Below, one piece after another: positions 16,152 to 24,052 of a DNA stretch of 32,110 nucleotides. Positions within the stretch are counted from its first letter, which is position 1, and each line of letters starts with the position of its first letter. Made by a program: the position numbers and the translations under genes. The notes under the pieces were generated by a model. The model did not search any database. It saw nothing but the letters and a program-made list of their open reading frames with translations, and was not told where the DNA came from. The DNA lies in the NCBI GenBank assembly GCA_963933205.1, contig CAWVTK010000006.1:1-32110 (forward strand), written 5' to 3'. The stretch is from UBA6772 sp963933205. GTDB taxonomy: Bacteria > Bacteroidota > Bacteroidia > Flavobacteriales > UBA7430.

Positions 16152-16853
16152 TTATTGTTTAATGTTCGAAAATCCCCCGTCTACATGAAGTATTTGTCCT
16201 GTAATCCACGATGATTTTTCGGACAATAAGAAAACAGCAGCTTGCGCTACATCTTTAGCTTCACCAACTTTTTTTAGTGGGTTTTTCTCAGCATGGAAAC
16301 TTAATTTTTCTGGTGTGTTTAGTAACTTTCCAGCAAGATTTGTATTTGTTAAAGCAGGTGCTATGGCATTAACTCTAATATTTGGCGATAATTCTGCTGC
16401 CAAAGACCTGGTAAGTCCTTCTATTGCTCCTTTAGAAATAGAAACTTGAGAATGAAAGCCAAAGCCAAATTGGACTGCCACGGTTGAAAATAAAACGATG
16501 GAGGCATCTTTACTCTTTTTGAGTTTTGGCAAGAGTTGTTTTATCACCTTTGTTGCGCCTAAGACTTGCAATTTAAAATCTGCTATAAAATCATCGTCTG
16601 TAAATCGATGAAATGGTTTCAAATTGATGCTACCTGGGCAATAAGCTAAACCATGAATTTCTTCAGGAAGCGTGTCCAGGTCTAATACATCATTTGTTAC
16701 ATCAAAATTTACAAACCGAACATTTTCTCGGTCTTGCATAGCGTTTGTATGGTAGGTTGCTAAAACACGGTCTCCTTCGTTTTCGAGTAAGTTGACAAGG
16801 CTTTCGCCAATTCCTGAAGAACCGCCAATTATTACGTAATTTCTCATCTTCAT
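16152..16853 (-). CDS. Short-chain dehydrogenase/reductase lacking the catalytic tyrosine
   Basis: A 233-residue classical-size SDR. The N-terminal IIGGSSGIGESLV is the cofactor-binding motif, Ser123 sits in VLFSTVAV, and the C-terminus has the usual WITGQILHVDGG. The active-site YxxxK reads V137-S-I-S-K141, so the lysine is kept but the tyrosine is replaced by valine. As I recall, a subgroup of SDRs from photolyase-linked loci has the same change, so this looks like a family trait and not damage. Normal reductase chemistry is unlikely, and a binding or structural role is possible. ATG 16853 and 16847 are both usable starts. It heads the minus-strand block and is divergent from the flavoprotein gene. 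Confidence 0.88.
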   Translation of the reverse strand: MKMRNYVIIGGSSGIGESLVNLLENEGDRVLATYHTNAMQDRENVRFVNFDVTNDVLDLDTLPEEIHGLAYCPGSINLKPFHRFTDDDFIADFKLQVLGATKVIKQLLPKLKKSKDASIVLFSTVAVQFGFGFHSQVSISKGAIEGLTRSLAAELSPNIRVNAIAPALTNTNLAGKLLNTPEKLSFHAEKNPLKKVGEAKDVAQAAVFLLSEKSSWITGQILHVDGGFSNIKQ

Positions 16854-17038
16854 TTTTGTTTGTAAATCACGTCTATTCCTGTGATTAGGGGGTTATACTC
16901 TATGGTTTCTTGATTAGCAAGGTACAAAATGTTCCTAAAAATACTTGAGCTTTTATGGAAACCATTATTGTTTTAATTTTTTGAGCAGCTTGTTTTTTGT
17001 TTTTTTGAATTTTTAGGTACCGTTTGCTCTTTTGTGCC

Positions 17039-17046
17039 TACTTTTG
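17039..17046 (+). promoter_or_regulatory. -7 element of the flavoprotein gene
   Basis: TACTTTTG matches TAnnTTTG and ends 27 bases before the ATG at 17074. Confidence 0.5.
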
Positions 17047-17073
17047 CAATCTATTTTAACTTAGATAGCCTGT

Positions 17074-18114
17074 ATGTTGGAATATGTTATTATTGGAGCT
17101 GCCCAATCGGGATTGTCGATGGCTTACCACTTGAAGAAAAGTGAAAAAAAATTTTTAGTTGTAGACGGAGGTTCTTTTGTAGGTGCTTCTTGGCTTAATC
17201 GTTGGGATTCTTTAAAACTATTTACTCCTACAGAATATAATCATTTGCCTGGTCTTAAGTTTGATGCGCCTAAAGGATACTATCCCAATAAAGTTGATGT
17301 TGCCAATTATTTTGAAAACTACATTAAGCATTTTGATATTCCAGTTCATTTTAACACGTTAATAAGCTATGTTAAAAAAAATGAAAATGGAGTTTTCAGC
17401 CTTTCTCATGGAAATGGTACTATAGAAACTGAAAATGTAATTGTTGCAACAGGACCTTTTCATATCCCATATACACCTCCCTTCCATACAAACTTGTCGG
17501 AAAAGATACTTCAAATGCATAGCAACTATTACAAAGCTTTGCATCAATTAAACAAAGGCGATTCATTAGTTGTAGGCGCAGGTGATTCAGGATTTCAAAT
17601 ACTTGACGAGTTATCAAAAGACAAATCAAGAACGGTTTACTTTTCTGGGAGTACAAAGGTAAAGTCAATTCCTCAGCAATTTTTGGGCAAACCTTTATGG
17701 TGGTGGTTTACCAGAACTGGTTTTTTAAGTTTTAATAAGTACAGTAGAATAGGTAAAATATTAAAATCGTTTCCGCAGCCAGTTATTGGTACAGATGTAA
17801 AGGGTATTCTTGCAAGAGAAAATGTGGTTTCTGTAGGCAGAACAAAAAATGCAAAGGATCTTGATTTGTTTTTTGATAAGGGAAAAATATCGTCTATTAA
17901 AAATGTGATTTGGGCTACGGGTTATCGGCCAAATTTTAATTGGATTGAAGGTTTAGAATTGGATGAGAATAGTTACCCTAAGAATTATAAAGGTGTGAGT
18001 AATATTGACGGCGTTTATTTTATTGGTTTGCCTTGGATGTATACACGTGGATCCGCTACTTTGGGTGGCGTGTGTAAAGATGCAGCCTACTTAGCGGATG
18101 TATTGTTCGAGTAA
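17074..18114 (+). CDS. FAD/NAD(P)-binding flavin monooxygenase-like oxidoreductase (CzcO type)
   Basis: A 346-residue two-dinucleotide-domain flavoprotein. The FAD motif is IIGAAQSGLS at about residues 6-15 (Ala where GxGxxG usually has its second Gly). The NAD(P)H motif is VVGAGDSGFQ in the middle of the protein, and WATGYRPNF near the C-terminus is the conserved ATGY strand. WLNRWDSLKLFTP is typical of CzcO/TrkA-like monooxygenases. Substrates of this group range from small organosulfur or nitrogen compounds to ketones and cannot be read from sequence. The gene is monocistronic, divergent from the SDR block and closed by a two-way terminator at 18164-18189. Confidence 0.88.
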   Translation: MLEYVIIGAAQSGLSMAYHLKKSEKKFLVVDGGSFVGASWLNRWDSLKLFTPTEYNHLPGLKFDAPKGYYPNKVDVANYFENYIKHFDIPVHFNTLISYVKKNENGVFSLSHGNGTIETENVIVATGPFHIPYTPPFHTNLSEKILQMHSNYYKALHQLNKGDSLVVGAGDSGFQILDELSKDKSRTVYFSGSTKVKSIPQQFLGKPLWWWFTRTGFLSFNKYSRIGKILKSFPQPVIGTDVKGILARENVVSVGRTKNAKDLDLFFDKGKISSIKNVIWATGYRPNFNWIEGLELDENSYPKNYKGVSNIDGVYFIGLPWMYTRGSATLGGVCKDAAYLADVLFE

Positions 18115-18163
18115 ATAATGTAGTTGCTTAAGAACGGTTTTTTCTAGAATATAAATTGCAAAA

Positions 18164-18189
18164 AAAAACGACTATTTAGAGTCGTTTTT
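18164..18189. terminator. Bidirectional terminator between the flavoprotein gene and pyrE
   Basis: A 10-bp perfect stem AAAAACGACT/AGTCGTTTTT (18164-18173 with 18180-18189) has a six-base loop, an A run before it and a T run after it. It can end transcripts from both converging genes. Confidence 0.85.
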
Positions 18190-18194
18190 AAAAT

Positions 18195-18839
18195 TTATAC
18201 CCCTTGCCATTGGTCGGGTGCTTCACGCCATTTCTTTAATGCACTAATTTCTTTATCCGAAATATATCCAGTATCAGTAGCTTGATCTACCAAACTGCTG
18301 TAATCGCTTAAGGTGATTAAATCACATTTTGCTTTCTTAAAGTTGTCATCGGCCAGTTGAAAGCCATAGGTGAAAATTGCCGCCATTCCGCTTACAGTAC
18401 AACCAAGCTCTTCTAGAGCCTTAACCGCTTTTAAAGAAGAACCACCTGTGCTAATTAAATCTTCAATAACTACAACGCTTTGTCCGCTTTCTATAAAACC
18501 TTCGATTTGATTTTTACGTCCATGTTTCTTAGGTTCAGGACGAACGTATACAAACGGAAGTCCAAGCTCTTGAGCCACTAAGATGCCGTGTGCAATTGCG
18601 CCTGTAGCAACGCCTGCAATAACATCTGGTTTGCCAAAACGTTCTATTACAGCGTTGGCCAATTGCTCTCGAATGTAAGTTCGAGTTGCATGGTGTGAAA
18701 GCGTAATGCGGTTGTCGCAATAAATTGGAGAGTTCCATCCCGAAGCCCAAGTAAAAGGTTTGCTTGGTTGTAATTTTATTGCTTTAATTTGCAATAGAAA
18801 TTCGGCGGTTTTCTTCGCTGTATCCTTGTCTAAAATCAT
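18195..18839 (-). CDS. pyrE: Orotate phosphoribosyltransferase
   Basis: Joins orotate to PRPP to give OMP in pyrimidine synthesis. Its 214 residues are the usual length. The PRPP loop is VVVIEDLISTGGSS in the second half, and FVYVRPEPKKHGRKNQIEG is the flexible catalytic loop with its lysines. The ATG (18839-18837) overlaps the first ATG of the divergent Nudix gene. The promoter element TACATTTG ends only four bases before the start, so the transcript is probably leaderless. Confidence 0.96.
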   Translation of the reverse strand: MILDKDTAKKTAEFLLQIKAIKLQPSKPFTWASGWNSPIYCDNRITLSHHATRTYIREQLANAVIERFGKPDVIAGVATGAIAHGILVAQELGLPFVYVRPEPKKHGRKNQIEGFIESGQSVVVIEDLISTGGSSLKAVKALEELGCTVSGMAAIFTYGFQLADDNFKKAKCDLITLSDYSSLVDQATDTGYISDKEISALKKWREAPDQWQGV

Positions 18840-19473
18840 GCTGCAAATGTATAGAATTTTTATAAACGATAATACTTTAATCCTAAGTGGTTCTAAAGAA
18901 ATTTTAAGAGGATTAGAAAACTTTGAAATTGAGCAATACTCTAGTTCTTTGAGTTTAGATTTAGCAATTGAACAGATGGAAAAAGGAACGAGTAAGAAAC
19001 TTATTTTACTGGGATCTTCTTTGATGTTGATGTGGGATGACTTTTGTTCTCGTTACGATCTTATTGAAGCTGCTGGTGGAATTGTAAGAAATTCCAACAA
19101 GGAAATCTTATGGATAAGAAGAAATGAAAAGTGGGACTTACCTAAAGGTAAGGTTGAGTTTGGTGAAAGAATTGAGGAAACTGCAGTAAGAGAAGTAGAA
19201 GAAGAATGTGCTGTTACTTCTATTGAAATAGGCGAACTACTCGGAACAACCTATCATACGTACTCTTATAAAGGCATCAATATATTAAAAAAATCGTACT
19301 GGTTTGCCATGAGCTGTTTTGGCAAACAAACCTTAACTCCCCAAGAGGAAGAAGGTATAACTGAAGTTGTATGGGCAAATACTGCAGCACAAAAATTGTA
19401 CGCATTAGATACGTATACATCTATAGCCGAACTCCTGAAGCAAGAAAAGGTTCTGCTTTACCTTGATGTTTGA
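18838..19473 (+). CDS. Nudix hydrolase
   Basis: A 211-residue protein; starting at the second ATG (18847) would give 208. Residues from about 78 on form a Nudix domain: LPKGKVEFGERIEE begins the box, with Gly104, Glu110 and REVEEE at 118-123. Ala125 stands where the consensus GX5EX7REUXEEXGU has its last Gly. The catalytic glutamates are present, so hydrolysis of a nucleoside diphosphate-linked substrate is expected, though the substrate is unknown. The first 70 residues are a separate small domain I do not recognise. A near-consensus -7 element TATCCTTG at 18821-18828 lies nine bases before ATG 18838, within pyrE. The 3' end overlaps coaD by 53 bases. Confidence 0.88.
   Translation: MLQMYRIFINDNTLILSGSKEILRGLENFEIEQYSSSLSLDLAIEQMEKGTSKKLILLGSSLMLMWDDFCSRYDLIEAAGGIVRNSNKEILWIRRNEKWDLPKGKVEFGERIEETAVREVEEECAVTSIEIGELLGTTYHTYSYKGINILKKSYWFAMSCFGKQTLTPQEEEGITEVVWANTAAQKLYALDTYTSIAELLKQEKVLLYLDV
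18844..18851 (-). promoter_or_regulatory. -7 promoter element of pyrE, inside the Nudix gene
   Basis: On the minus strand TACATTTG matches TAnnTTTG and ends four bases before the pyrE ATG. The start point should fall on or next to that codon. The element overlaps the first codons of the Nudix gene. Confidence 0.6.
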
Positions 19474-19879
19474 TTATATCTCTTATAATAGTAGATGATA
19501 TTGCAGCCGATTCGGGTTTTGTATTAAGGTAAATGGTTTCTATTGTAGGAGCCATTGCTTGATTCATCATTGCAATACTCTTTTCGTATTCGTAATCGTT
19601 AGAGTTTCTTAAGCCTCTTAAAATAAACTGCGCTTTGTGCTCTTTACATGCGTCTAAGGTTAGCCCTTTGTAGCTAATTACTTTTATGTTTTCACAATCT
19701 TTAAAAGTATTTTCAATCCATTCTAAGCGTTGTTCAAACGAAAACATATAGGTTTTTGAAGAGTTTGTTCCTAATGCCACAATAATTTCATCAAAAATGG
19801 GAACAGCTCTTCGTACTATATCTTCGTGCCCCTTTGTAATAGGATCGAATGAACCTGGAAAAAATGCAATTCGTGCCAT
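19421..19879 (-). CDS. coaD: Phosphopantetheine adenylyltransferase
   Basis: Adenylates 4'-phosphopantetheine, the penultimate step of coenzyme A synthesis. Its 152 residues are close to the family norm. FPGSFDPITKGHEDI carries the nucleotide-binding T/HxGH signature, FILRGLRNSNDYEYE is the conserved central helix, and ISSTIIRD is the C-terminal motif. It is last in the minus-strand operon, 28 bases after rsmD. The final 53 bases are antisense to the Nudix gene's last codons; both proteins look complete, so the overlap seems genuine. Confidence 0.96.
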   Translation of the reverse strand: MARIAFFPGSFDPITKGHEDIVRRAVPIFDEIIVALGTNSSKTYMFSFEQRLEWIENTFKDCENIKVISYKGLTLDACKEHKAQFILRGLRNSNDYEYEKSIAMMNQAMAPTIETIYLNTKPESAAISSTIIRDIIKHQGKAEPFLASGVRL

Positions 19880-19907
19880 AGTTGTTACTTAAATTTAGTA
19901 GTATGTT

Positions 19908-20462
19908 TTATTCTTCCTCGTTTTCTTTTTCCCACTCAAAGAAACTAAAGTTTACATTTCCGTACCTTCTTTTACTAGAAAAATAAGGAAGTTCAGAAAA
20001 ATCTTGATCTTTTGGATGTTCCAAAATCAAAACTCCAAATTTTGAGAGTAAGCTTTGGGCAAATACTTTTTCCACAATAACCTCTAAGCCTCCCAAATCG
20101 TAGGGTGCGTCGGCAAAAATAATATCGTACTCCTGCTTGTGCTTGTCTAAAAAATCAAATACCTCAGCTTTAAGAGTTGATATGGCTTTTAAGCCGAGCT
20201 CTTCTGCTGTTTGTTGTATAAAACGGATGCAATTTAAGTTCTGATCTACACTTAATATATGCGCTGTTCCTCTAGATGCAAATTCGTATGATATATTCCC
20301 TGTTCCACTAAAAAGGTCTAAAACTCGTATTTCATCAAAGTAAAAATCGTTGTTTAAAATATTAAACAAACTTTCTTTAGCCATATCTGTAGTGGGCCTT
20401 ACTGGTAAACTTTTTGGCGCATAAATGCGCTTACTCTTGTGAGTTCCACTTACGATGCGCAT
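19908..20462 (-). CDS. rsmD: 16S rRNA (guanine-966 N2)-methyltransferase
   Basis: Methylates G966 of 16S rRNA using SAM. Its 184 residues start with MRIVSGTHKSKRI, followed by VRPTTDMAKESLFNIL. The SAM-binding motif is DLFSGTGN (49-56). The catalytic (D/N)PPY-type motif reads DAPYDL, with Ala for the first Pro. Its start overlaps the DUF3822 gene by 13 bases, which suggests coupled translation. Confidence 0.94.
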   Translation of the reverse strand: MRIVSGTHKSKRIYAPKSLPVRPTTDMAKESLFNILNNDFYFDEIRVLDLFSGTGNISYEFASRGTAHILSVDQNLNCIRFIQQTAEELGLKAISTLKAEVFDFLDKHKQEYDIIFADAPYDLGGLEVIVEKVFAQSLLSKFGVLILEHPKDQDFSELPYFSSKRRYGNVNFSFFEWEKENEEE

Positions 20463-21274
20463 AGATGTAGATTGAGGAGTTTGTAGTAATAATGTTCAGG
20501 AACCTGATCCAATACAAAGCTGTAATTGTAATTAGGATTTCTCTTGATAAAAGAAAGATTTCTTATGTAGCGGTAAAGTAATTTATAAACTTCTGAATTT
20601 TCTTCTATTTCGCCAGAAATAACCACGGGAATTTGGTCCGGATTTAAATTTAGTTGCTCGCAGGCAAACAGAAGGAAGTAAATTAAATCTTCCGAAGAAC
20701 GGTAAGTATAACTGTTATAAAATTTTAGTTTACGCCCTTCTAAAACAACAATTTCGAAGTCTGTGTTTTGAACCGAAAGATATATTTTAGTTGCTTCATT
20801 CAATTTAAACTGTTGGAGTAAACTTTCGATAAGAACACTACTTTGGTGTTTCCAAGTTTGACTTGGATAATGCTTGTTAAAACACCTTTGTAATTCTTGA
20901 GGCAGCGTATAGGAATTATGTGCTTGTATCGATTGAAGCCAATCGTTAGTTTCGCCTTCATTTTGAAGTAAAGGCTGGTTAAATTTCAAAATCTCGATTC
21001 CATTGTCCTTTTGGTAAAGAGCTTTTGGTGTTAAGGTACTCAACGAATTGCTGATGCATATAGCGATAGATTCGAAGCTTTGTTGAAGCAACTCTTGCTG
21101 CGAAACAATACGATCTATGTTTTCTGCTACCTCTCCGTAATTTGAACAGTTTTGAAAATCGTAAAATTCAAGTGCACTATATTTTTGCTCCTTGCTATTA
21201 AGAAGTACAAAAGAAAATCCATCCAAGCTAACTTGGATGGATAGATGACATGATGCTGAGTTGTTCAGCGCCAA
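20450..21274 (-). CDS. DUF3822 family protein
   Basis: A 274-residue protein of unknown function that in Bacteroidota is commonly found next to rsmD and coaD, as here. It has no membrane segment or signal peptide. Alternating strands (LSIQVSLDGFSFVLLN, TKIYLSVQNTDFEIVVLEG, IPVVISGEIEENS) recall a ribonuclease H/actin-like fold, but I see no clear nucleotide-binding residues. Its stop lies inside the rsmD start region, so the two may be needed together, for instance in rRNA handling; that is inference only. Confidence 0.85.
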   Translation of the reverse strand: MALNNSASCHLSIQVSLDGFSFVLLNSKEQKYSALEFYDFQNCSNYGEVAENIDRIVSQQELLQQSFESIAICISNSLSTLTPKALYQKDNGIEILKFNQPLLQNEGETNDWLQSIQAHNSYTLPQELQRCFNKHYPSQTWKHQSSVLIESLLQQFKLNEATKIYLSVQNTDFEIVVLEGRKLKFYNSYTYRSSEDLIYFLLFACEQLNLNPDQIPVVISGEIEENSEVYKLLYRYIRNLSFIKRNPNYNYSFVLDQVPEHYYYKLLNLHLCAS

Positions 21275-21308
21275 TTGAGGGTCGATATGACTGAGTGTAG
21301 CTTTTATG

Positions 21309-21899
21309 TTACTCCCAGTTACCGTTAATTTTTGCCGACACCATAGAACCTACTTGCAGGTCTTTAGCTGTATTTTTTATTAAATCTTTATCCAGTCCTT
21401 TTAGGTACTCTTCTTTTGCAGCTTTCGCCTCAAATACTTGTACAGTAAGACTCCCGGATTTAATTTTATTTGCTCTTAACTCAAGTTCAGTACCTTGAGC
21501 ATGAGGGATAAAGCGTAGATTTTCAAGCTCGAAGTCTGCACCAAATATGGAGTCTTTTATGCTAGCAAAGCCTAAAGTGTCTATATAGGTGGTGTCTTTA
21601 AGTTGGTACTCTCGGTATACTTTATTGTAAAACTTAAGTTCTTCATCTCGACGCTGAACAATAGTAAATACGCCTGTATCTACAAGTGGAATAAGCTCAT
21701 CGAAGCTAGAAGCATAATAACTATTGAGCTCTTTAAAAGCAATTTGTGCTTTACGAACCTGCTTTAAACGTTCAATAACATCTTTTGAACGACTTTTATT
21801 TTCTTTTGAAAATTTGATCGGATTCATGATAACGGTGTAGAGCGTGTAGCCCAAACCAATTACTAAAACCCAAAGACCTATGCGAATACCTTTTTCCAT
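21309..21899 (-). CDS. Membrane-anchored protein of unknown function
   Basis: A 196-residue protein with one N-terminal membrane helix (about residues 6-24) and no cleavage site, so it is probably anchored with its C-terminal domain in the periplasm. A charged, helical stretch at about 30-60 (SKENKSRSKDVIERLKQVRK) may be a coiled coil. The rest alternates strands and helices. I do not know the family. It is first in the operon before DUF3822, rsmD and coaD with a 34-base gap, and has a TAGATTTG promoter element upstream. Confidence 0.8.
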   Translation of the reverse strand: MEKGIRIGLWVLVIGLGYTLYTVIMNPIKFSKENKSRSKDVIERLKQVRKAQIAFKELNSYYASSFDELIPLVDTGVFTIVQRRDEELKFYNKVYREYQLKDTTYIDTLGFASIKDSIFGADFELENLRFIPHAQGTELELRANKIKSGSLTVQVFEAKAAKEEYLKGLDKDLIKNTAKDLQVGSMVSAKINGNWE

Positions 21900-21927
21900 A
21901 TTTAATTTGCTCTTTATATGAGTAAGG

Positions 21928-21935
21928 CAAATCTA
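21928..21935 (-). promoter_or_regulatory. -7 element of the 21899-19421 operon
   Basis: TAGATTTG on the minus strand ends 28 bases before the ATG. TGTG, one mismatch from the -33 TTTG, lies 18 bases further upstream, close to the normal spacing. Confidence 0.6.
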
Positions 21936-21981
21936 CAATTTTTTTACATTAATCACATTTTTTTTCGCAGTGGCTAATACC

Positions 21982-21989
21982 TATATTTG
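21982..21989 (+). promoter_or_regulatory. -7 element of the RecD-like helicase gene
   Basis: TATATTTG matches the consensus and ends five bases before the TTG start codon at 21995, placing the transcription start at or beside that codon. Confidence 0.58.
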
Positions 21990-21994
21990 TCAAC

Positions 21995-23437
21995 TTGAAT
22001 TCTACACTTAAAAATAAGGAACTGCAAAAGCAGTTAGTTACGCACTTTCCTCACGAACCTACCATAGATCAGCTCGTACTGATAAAAGCACTCTCAGTTT
22101 TTTGCTTGGACATCGATCCCAATCAAATTTTTGTAATGCGGGGTTATGCTGGTACCGGAAAAACTTCTATGATTCGCACCATCATTAAAGCGCTTCCAAC
22201 CTTTAATAAAAAGACTGTATTATTGGCTCCAACGGGTCGAGCAGCTAAAGTTATAAGTGCTTATACAAAGCGAAAAGCTTATACCATACACAAGCATATT
22301 TATTATCCAAAAATAAAAGCGGGTAGCTTAAGCTTTGAGTTACAAAAAAATAAGGCAAGTAATACTATATACATAGTTGATGAGGCTTCTATGATAGGCA
22401 ATCAAACAGACAATGCTTTTGGAGGAAATGCTCTTTTAGACGATTTGATGCGTTTTGTAGACCAAGGAATTAATTGTAAAGTAATGCTGATTGGAGATGT
22501 TGCACAATTACCTCCAGTAGGTTTAACAATGAGCCCTGCTTTAATTCCAGAAGAGCTGCAAATGCGCTACTTTAAAGAAGTACATCATGTAGAACTTAAA
22601 GAAGTGGTTAGGCAAGCAGCAGAATCAGGAATCCTTAGAAATGCAACTACATTAAGAGAGCTTTTAGATAGCAATCAAAATAAGTACCAACCTATTTTTG
22701 ATTTGTATCCAGACGTAATTCGCTTATCGGAAAAGCACGACTTAGAAGAGGCTTTAAACGATGCCTATTCTAGTAATTCTCTTGAAGATTCTGTTGTTGT
22801 TTTACGCTCTAACAAGCGCGCCAACGTATACAATCAAGAAATAAGAAATCGTATTCTGTGGTATGAGGATGAAATAACGGGTGGCGATCATTTAATGGTT
22901 GTTAAAAATAATTACTTCTGCTTACCCAATGAGTCAAAAGCAGGTTTTATTGCCAATGGCGATCAGATTGTTGTGAAACGAATTGCTACAATAGAAGAAA
23001 AACACGGCTTTAGGTTTGCTAAAGCAGAGGTGAATCTAGTAGATTATCCGGATGAACCAGAGTTTGAATCTTTTCTACTATTAGACTGTATTTATGTAGA
23101 CAAGCCCTCGATGAGTTACGACGACAGCAACCGTTTGTATAAATCCGTAGAAAGAGAATACGCCTACATAAGCACTAAATATAAGCGCTTTCAGGCCATA
23201 AAAGCCGATCCGTATTTTAATGCACTTCAGGTTAAGTTTGCTTACGCCATTACCTGCCATAAGGCGCAAGGAGGGCAATGGAAAAATGTTTTTATTGAAC
23301 AAGGTTATTTACCAGAACCTACCGTAGAAAAAGAGTATTTACGTTGGTTGTACACCGCTTTTACTAGAGCTATAGATACTGTATATTTAATAGGTTTTAA
23401 ACCCAATTTTTTTTCTGATGAAGAAGTTACTAAGTAA
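21995..23437 (+). CDS. RecD-like superfamily 1B ATP-dependent helicase
   Basis: A 480-residue 5'-3' type SF1 helicase related to RecD2/Pif1/Dda. Walker A is GYAGTGKT (50-57), Walker B IVDEAS (127-132), and motif III GDVAQLPPVG. The C-terminal motifs are ITCHKAQGGQW and YTAFTRAI, the latter supplying the motif VI arginine. No RecB or RecC partner is near, so it probably acts alone in repair or replication. The start appears to be TTG 21995: the frame is open upstream but lacks ATG, and the next ATG falls just before Walker A, too late. The -7 element five bases upstream supports a leaderless mRNA. Its end overlaps the acyltransferase gene by 20 bases. Confidence 0.92.
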   Translation: MNSTLKNKELQKQLVTHFPHEPTIDQLVLIKALSVFCLDIDPNQIFVMRGYAGTGKTSMIRTIIKALPTFNKKTVLLAPTGRAAKVISAYTKRKAYTIHKHIYYPKIKAGSLSFELQKNKASNTIYIVDEASMIGNQTDNAFGGNALLDDLMRFVDQGINCKVMLIGDVAQLPPVGLTMSPALIPEELQMRYFKEVHHVELKEVVRQAAESGILRNATTLRELLDSNQNKYQPIFDLYPDVIRLSEKHDLEEALNDAYSSNSLEDSVVVLRSNKRANVYNQEIRNRILWYEDEITGGDHLMVVKNNYFCLPNESKAGFIANGDQIVVKRIATIEEKHGFRFAKAEVNLVDYPDEPEFESFLLLDCIYVDKPSMSYDDSNRLYKSVEREYAYISTKYKRFQAIKADPYFNALQVKFAYAITCHKAQGGQWKNVFIEQGYLPEPTVEKEYLRWLYTAFTRAIDTVYLIGFKPNFFSDEEVTK

Positions 23438-23972
23438 AATATTTTTAAATATAATGGGTTGGAAACTGGTTGGCGACATGCCAAAAGATGTGAAAAAAGC
23501 AGTTTTGGTTTGCGCCCCTCATACTTCAAATTGGGATTTCCCCATTGCCTTAGCTGCATTTCAGATTGCAGGTCTAAACTTGAAATATTTCATCAAAAAA
23601 AGTTGGTTCTTTTTTCCAATGAATCTTTTCTTTAAGGCAACAGGTGGAGTTGCTGTAGATCGGTCTAAGAATATTGGTTTGGTTGATGCAATGACACTGC
23701 AGCTAAAAGAATCGAAGGAGATGATTGTTGCTGTGCCTGCAGAAGGGACTCGCTCTTGGGTGCCTAAATGGAAAACAGGGTTTTACCATATTGCTAGTGG
23801 AGCAAAAGTTCCCTTGGTTATGGGTTTTGTAGACTACAAAAAGAAAGAAGTGGGTTTTGGTTCTTTAGTTTATTTGAGTGGCGATTTTGAAAAAGACATG
23901 CGTTTCATTCAGGACTTTTTTAGTAAAAAAAATGCTCGTTTTCCGGAACTGTACAATCCAAAAATCTATTAG
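23418..23972 (+). CDS. PlsC-like lysophospholipid/glycerol-3-phosphate acyltransferase family protein
   Basis: A 184-residue acyltransferase. The HxxxxD catalytic motif is H35-TSNW-D40, and the substrate-binding motif PAEGTRS takes the place of the usual PEGTRS. It is short for PlsC and resembles the compact YihG/plsC-like group that acylates lysophosphatidic acid or a related lipid. The N-terminus is moderately hydrophobic and probably touches the inner membrane. It begins 20 bases inside the helicase gene in another frame and ends before a strong terminator, so the two form a short operon. Confidence 0.88.
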   Translation: MKKLLSKIFLNIMGWKLVGDMPKDVKKAVLVCAPHTSNWDFPIALAAFQIAGLNLKYFIKKSWFFFPMNLFFKATGGVAVDRSKNIGLVDAMTLQLKESKEMIVAVPAEGTRSWVPKWKTGFYHIASGAKVPLVMGFVDYKKKEVGFGSLVYLSGDFEKDMRFIQDFFSKKNARFPELYNPKIY

Positions 23973-24005
23973 GTTTACCTAAAAGTATAGATTTTTCTGC
24001 TTTCC

Positions 24006-24052
24006 AATACCTAAAAAAAAGCTTCCTTTTCAGGAAGCCTTTTTTAGGTATT
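24006..24052 (+). terminator. Rho-independent terminator after the acyltransferase gene
   Basis: A long stem of about 20 bp (24006-24026 with 24033-24052) around TTTTCA has GC-rich GCTTCC/GGAAGC at the top and A and T runs within it. One mismatched or bulged position is present. It begins 33 bases past the stop. Confidence 0.85.

Noticed and set aside
23305..23559. Minus-strand frame across the helicase-acyltransferase junction
   Set aside because: It is antisense to two well-supported genes and has no recognisable features.
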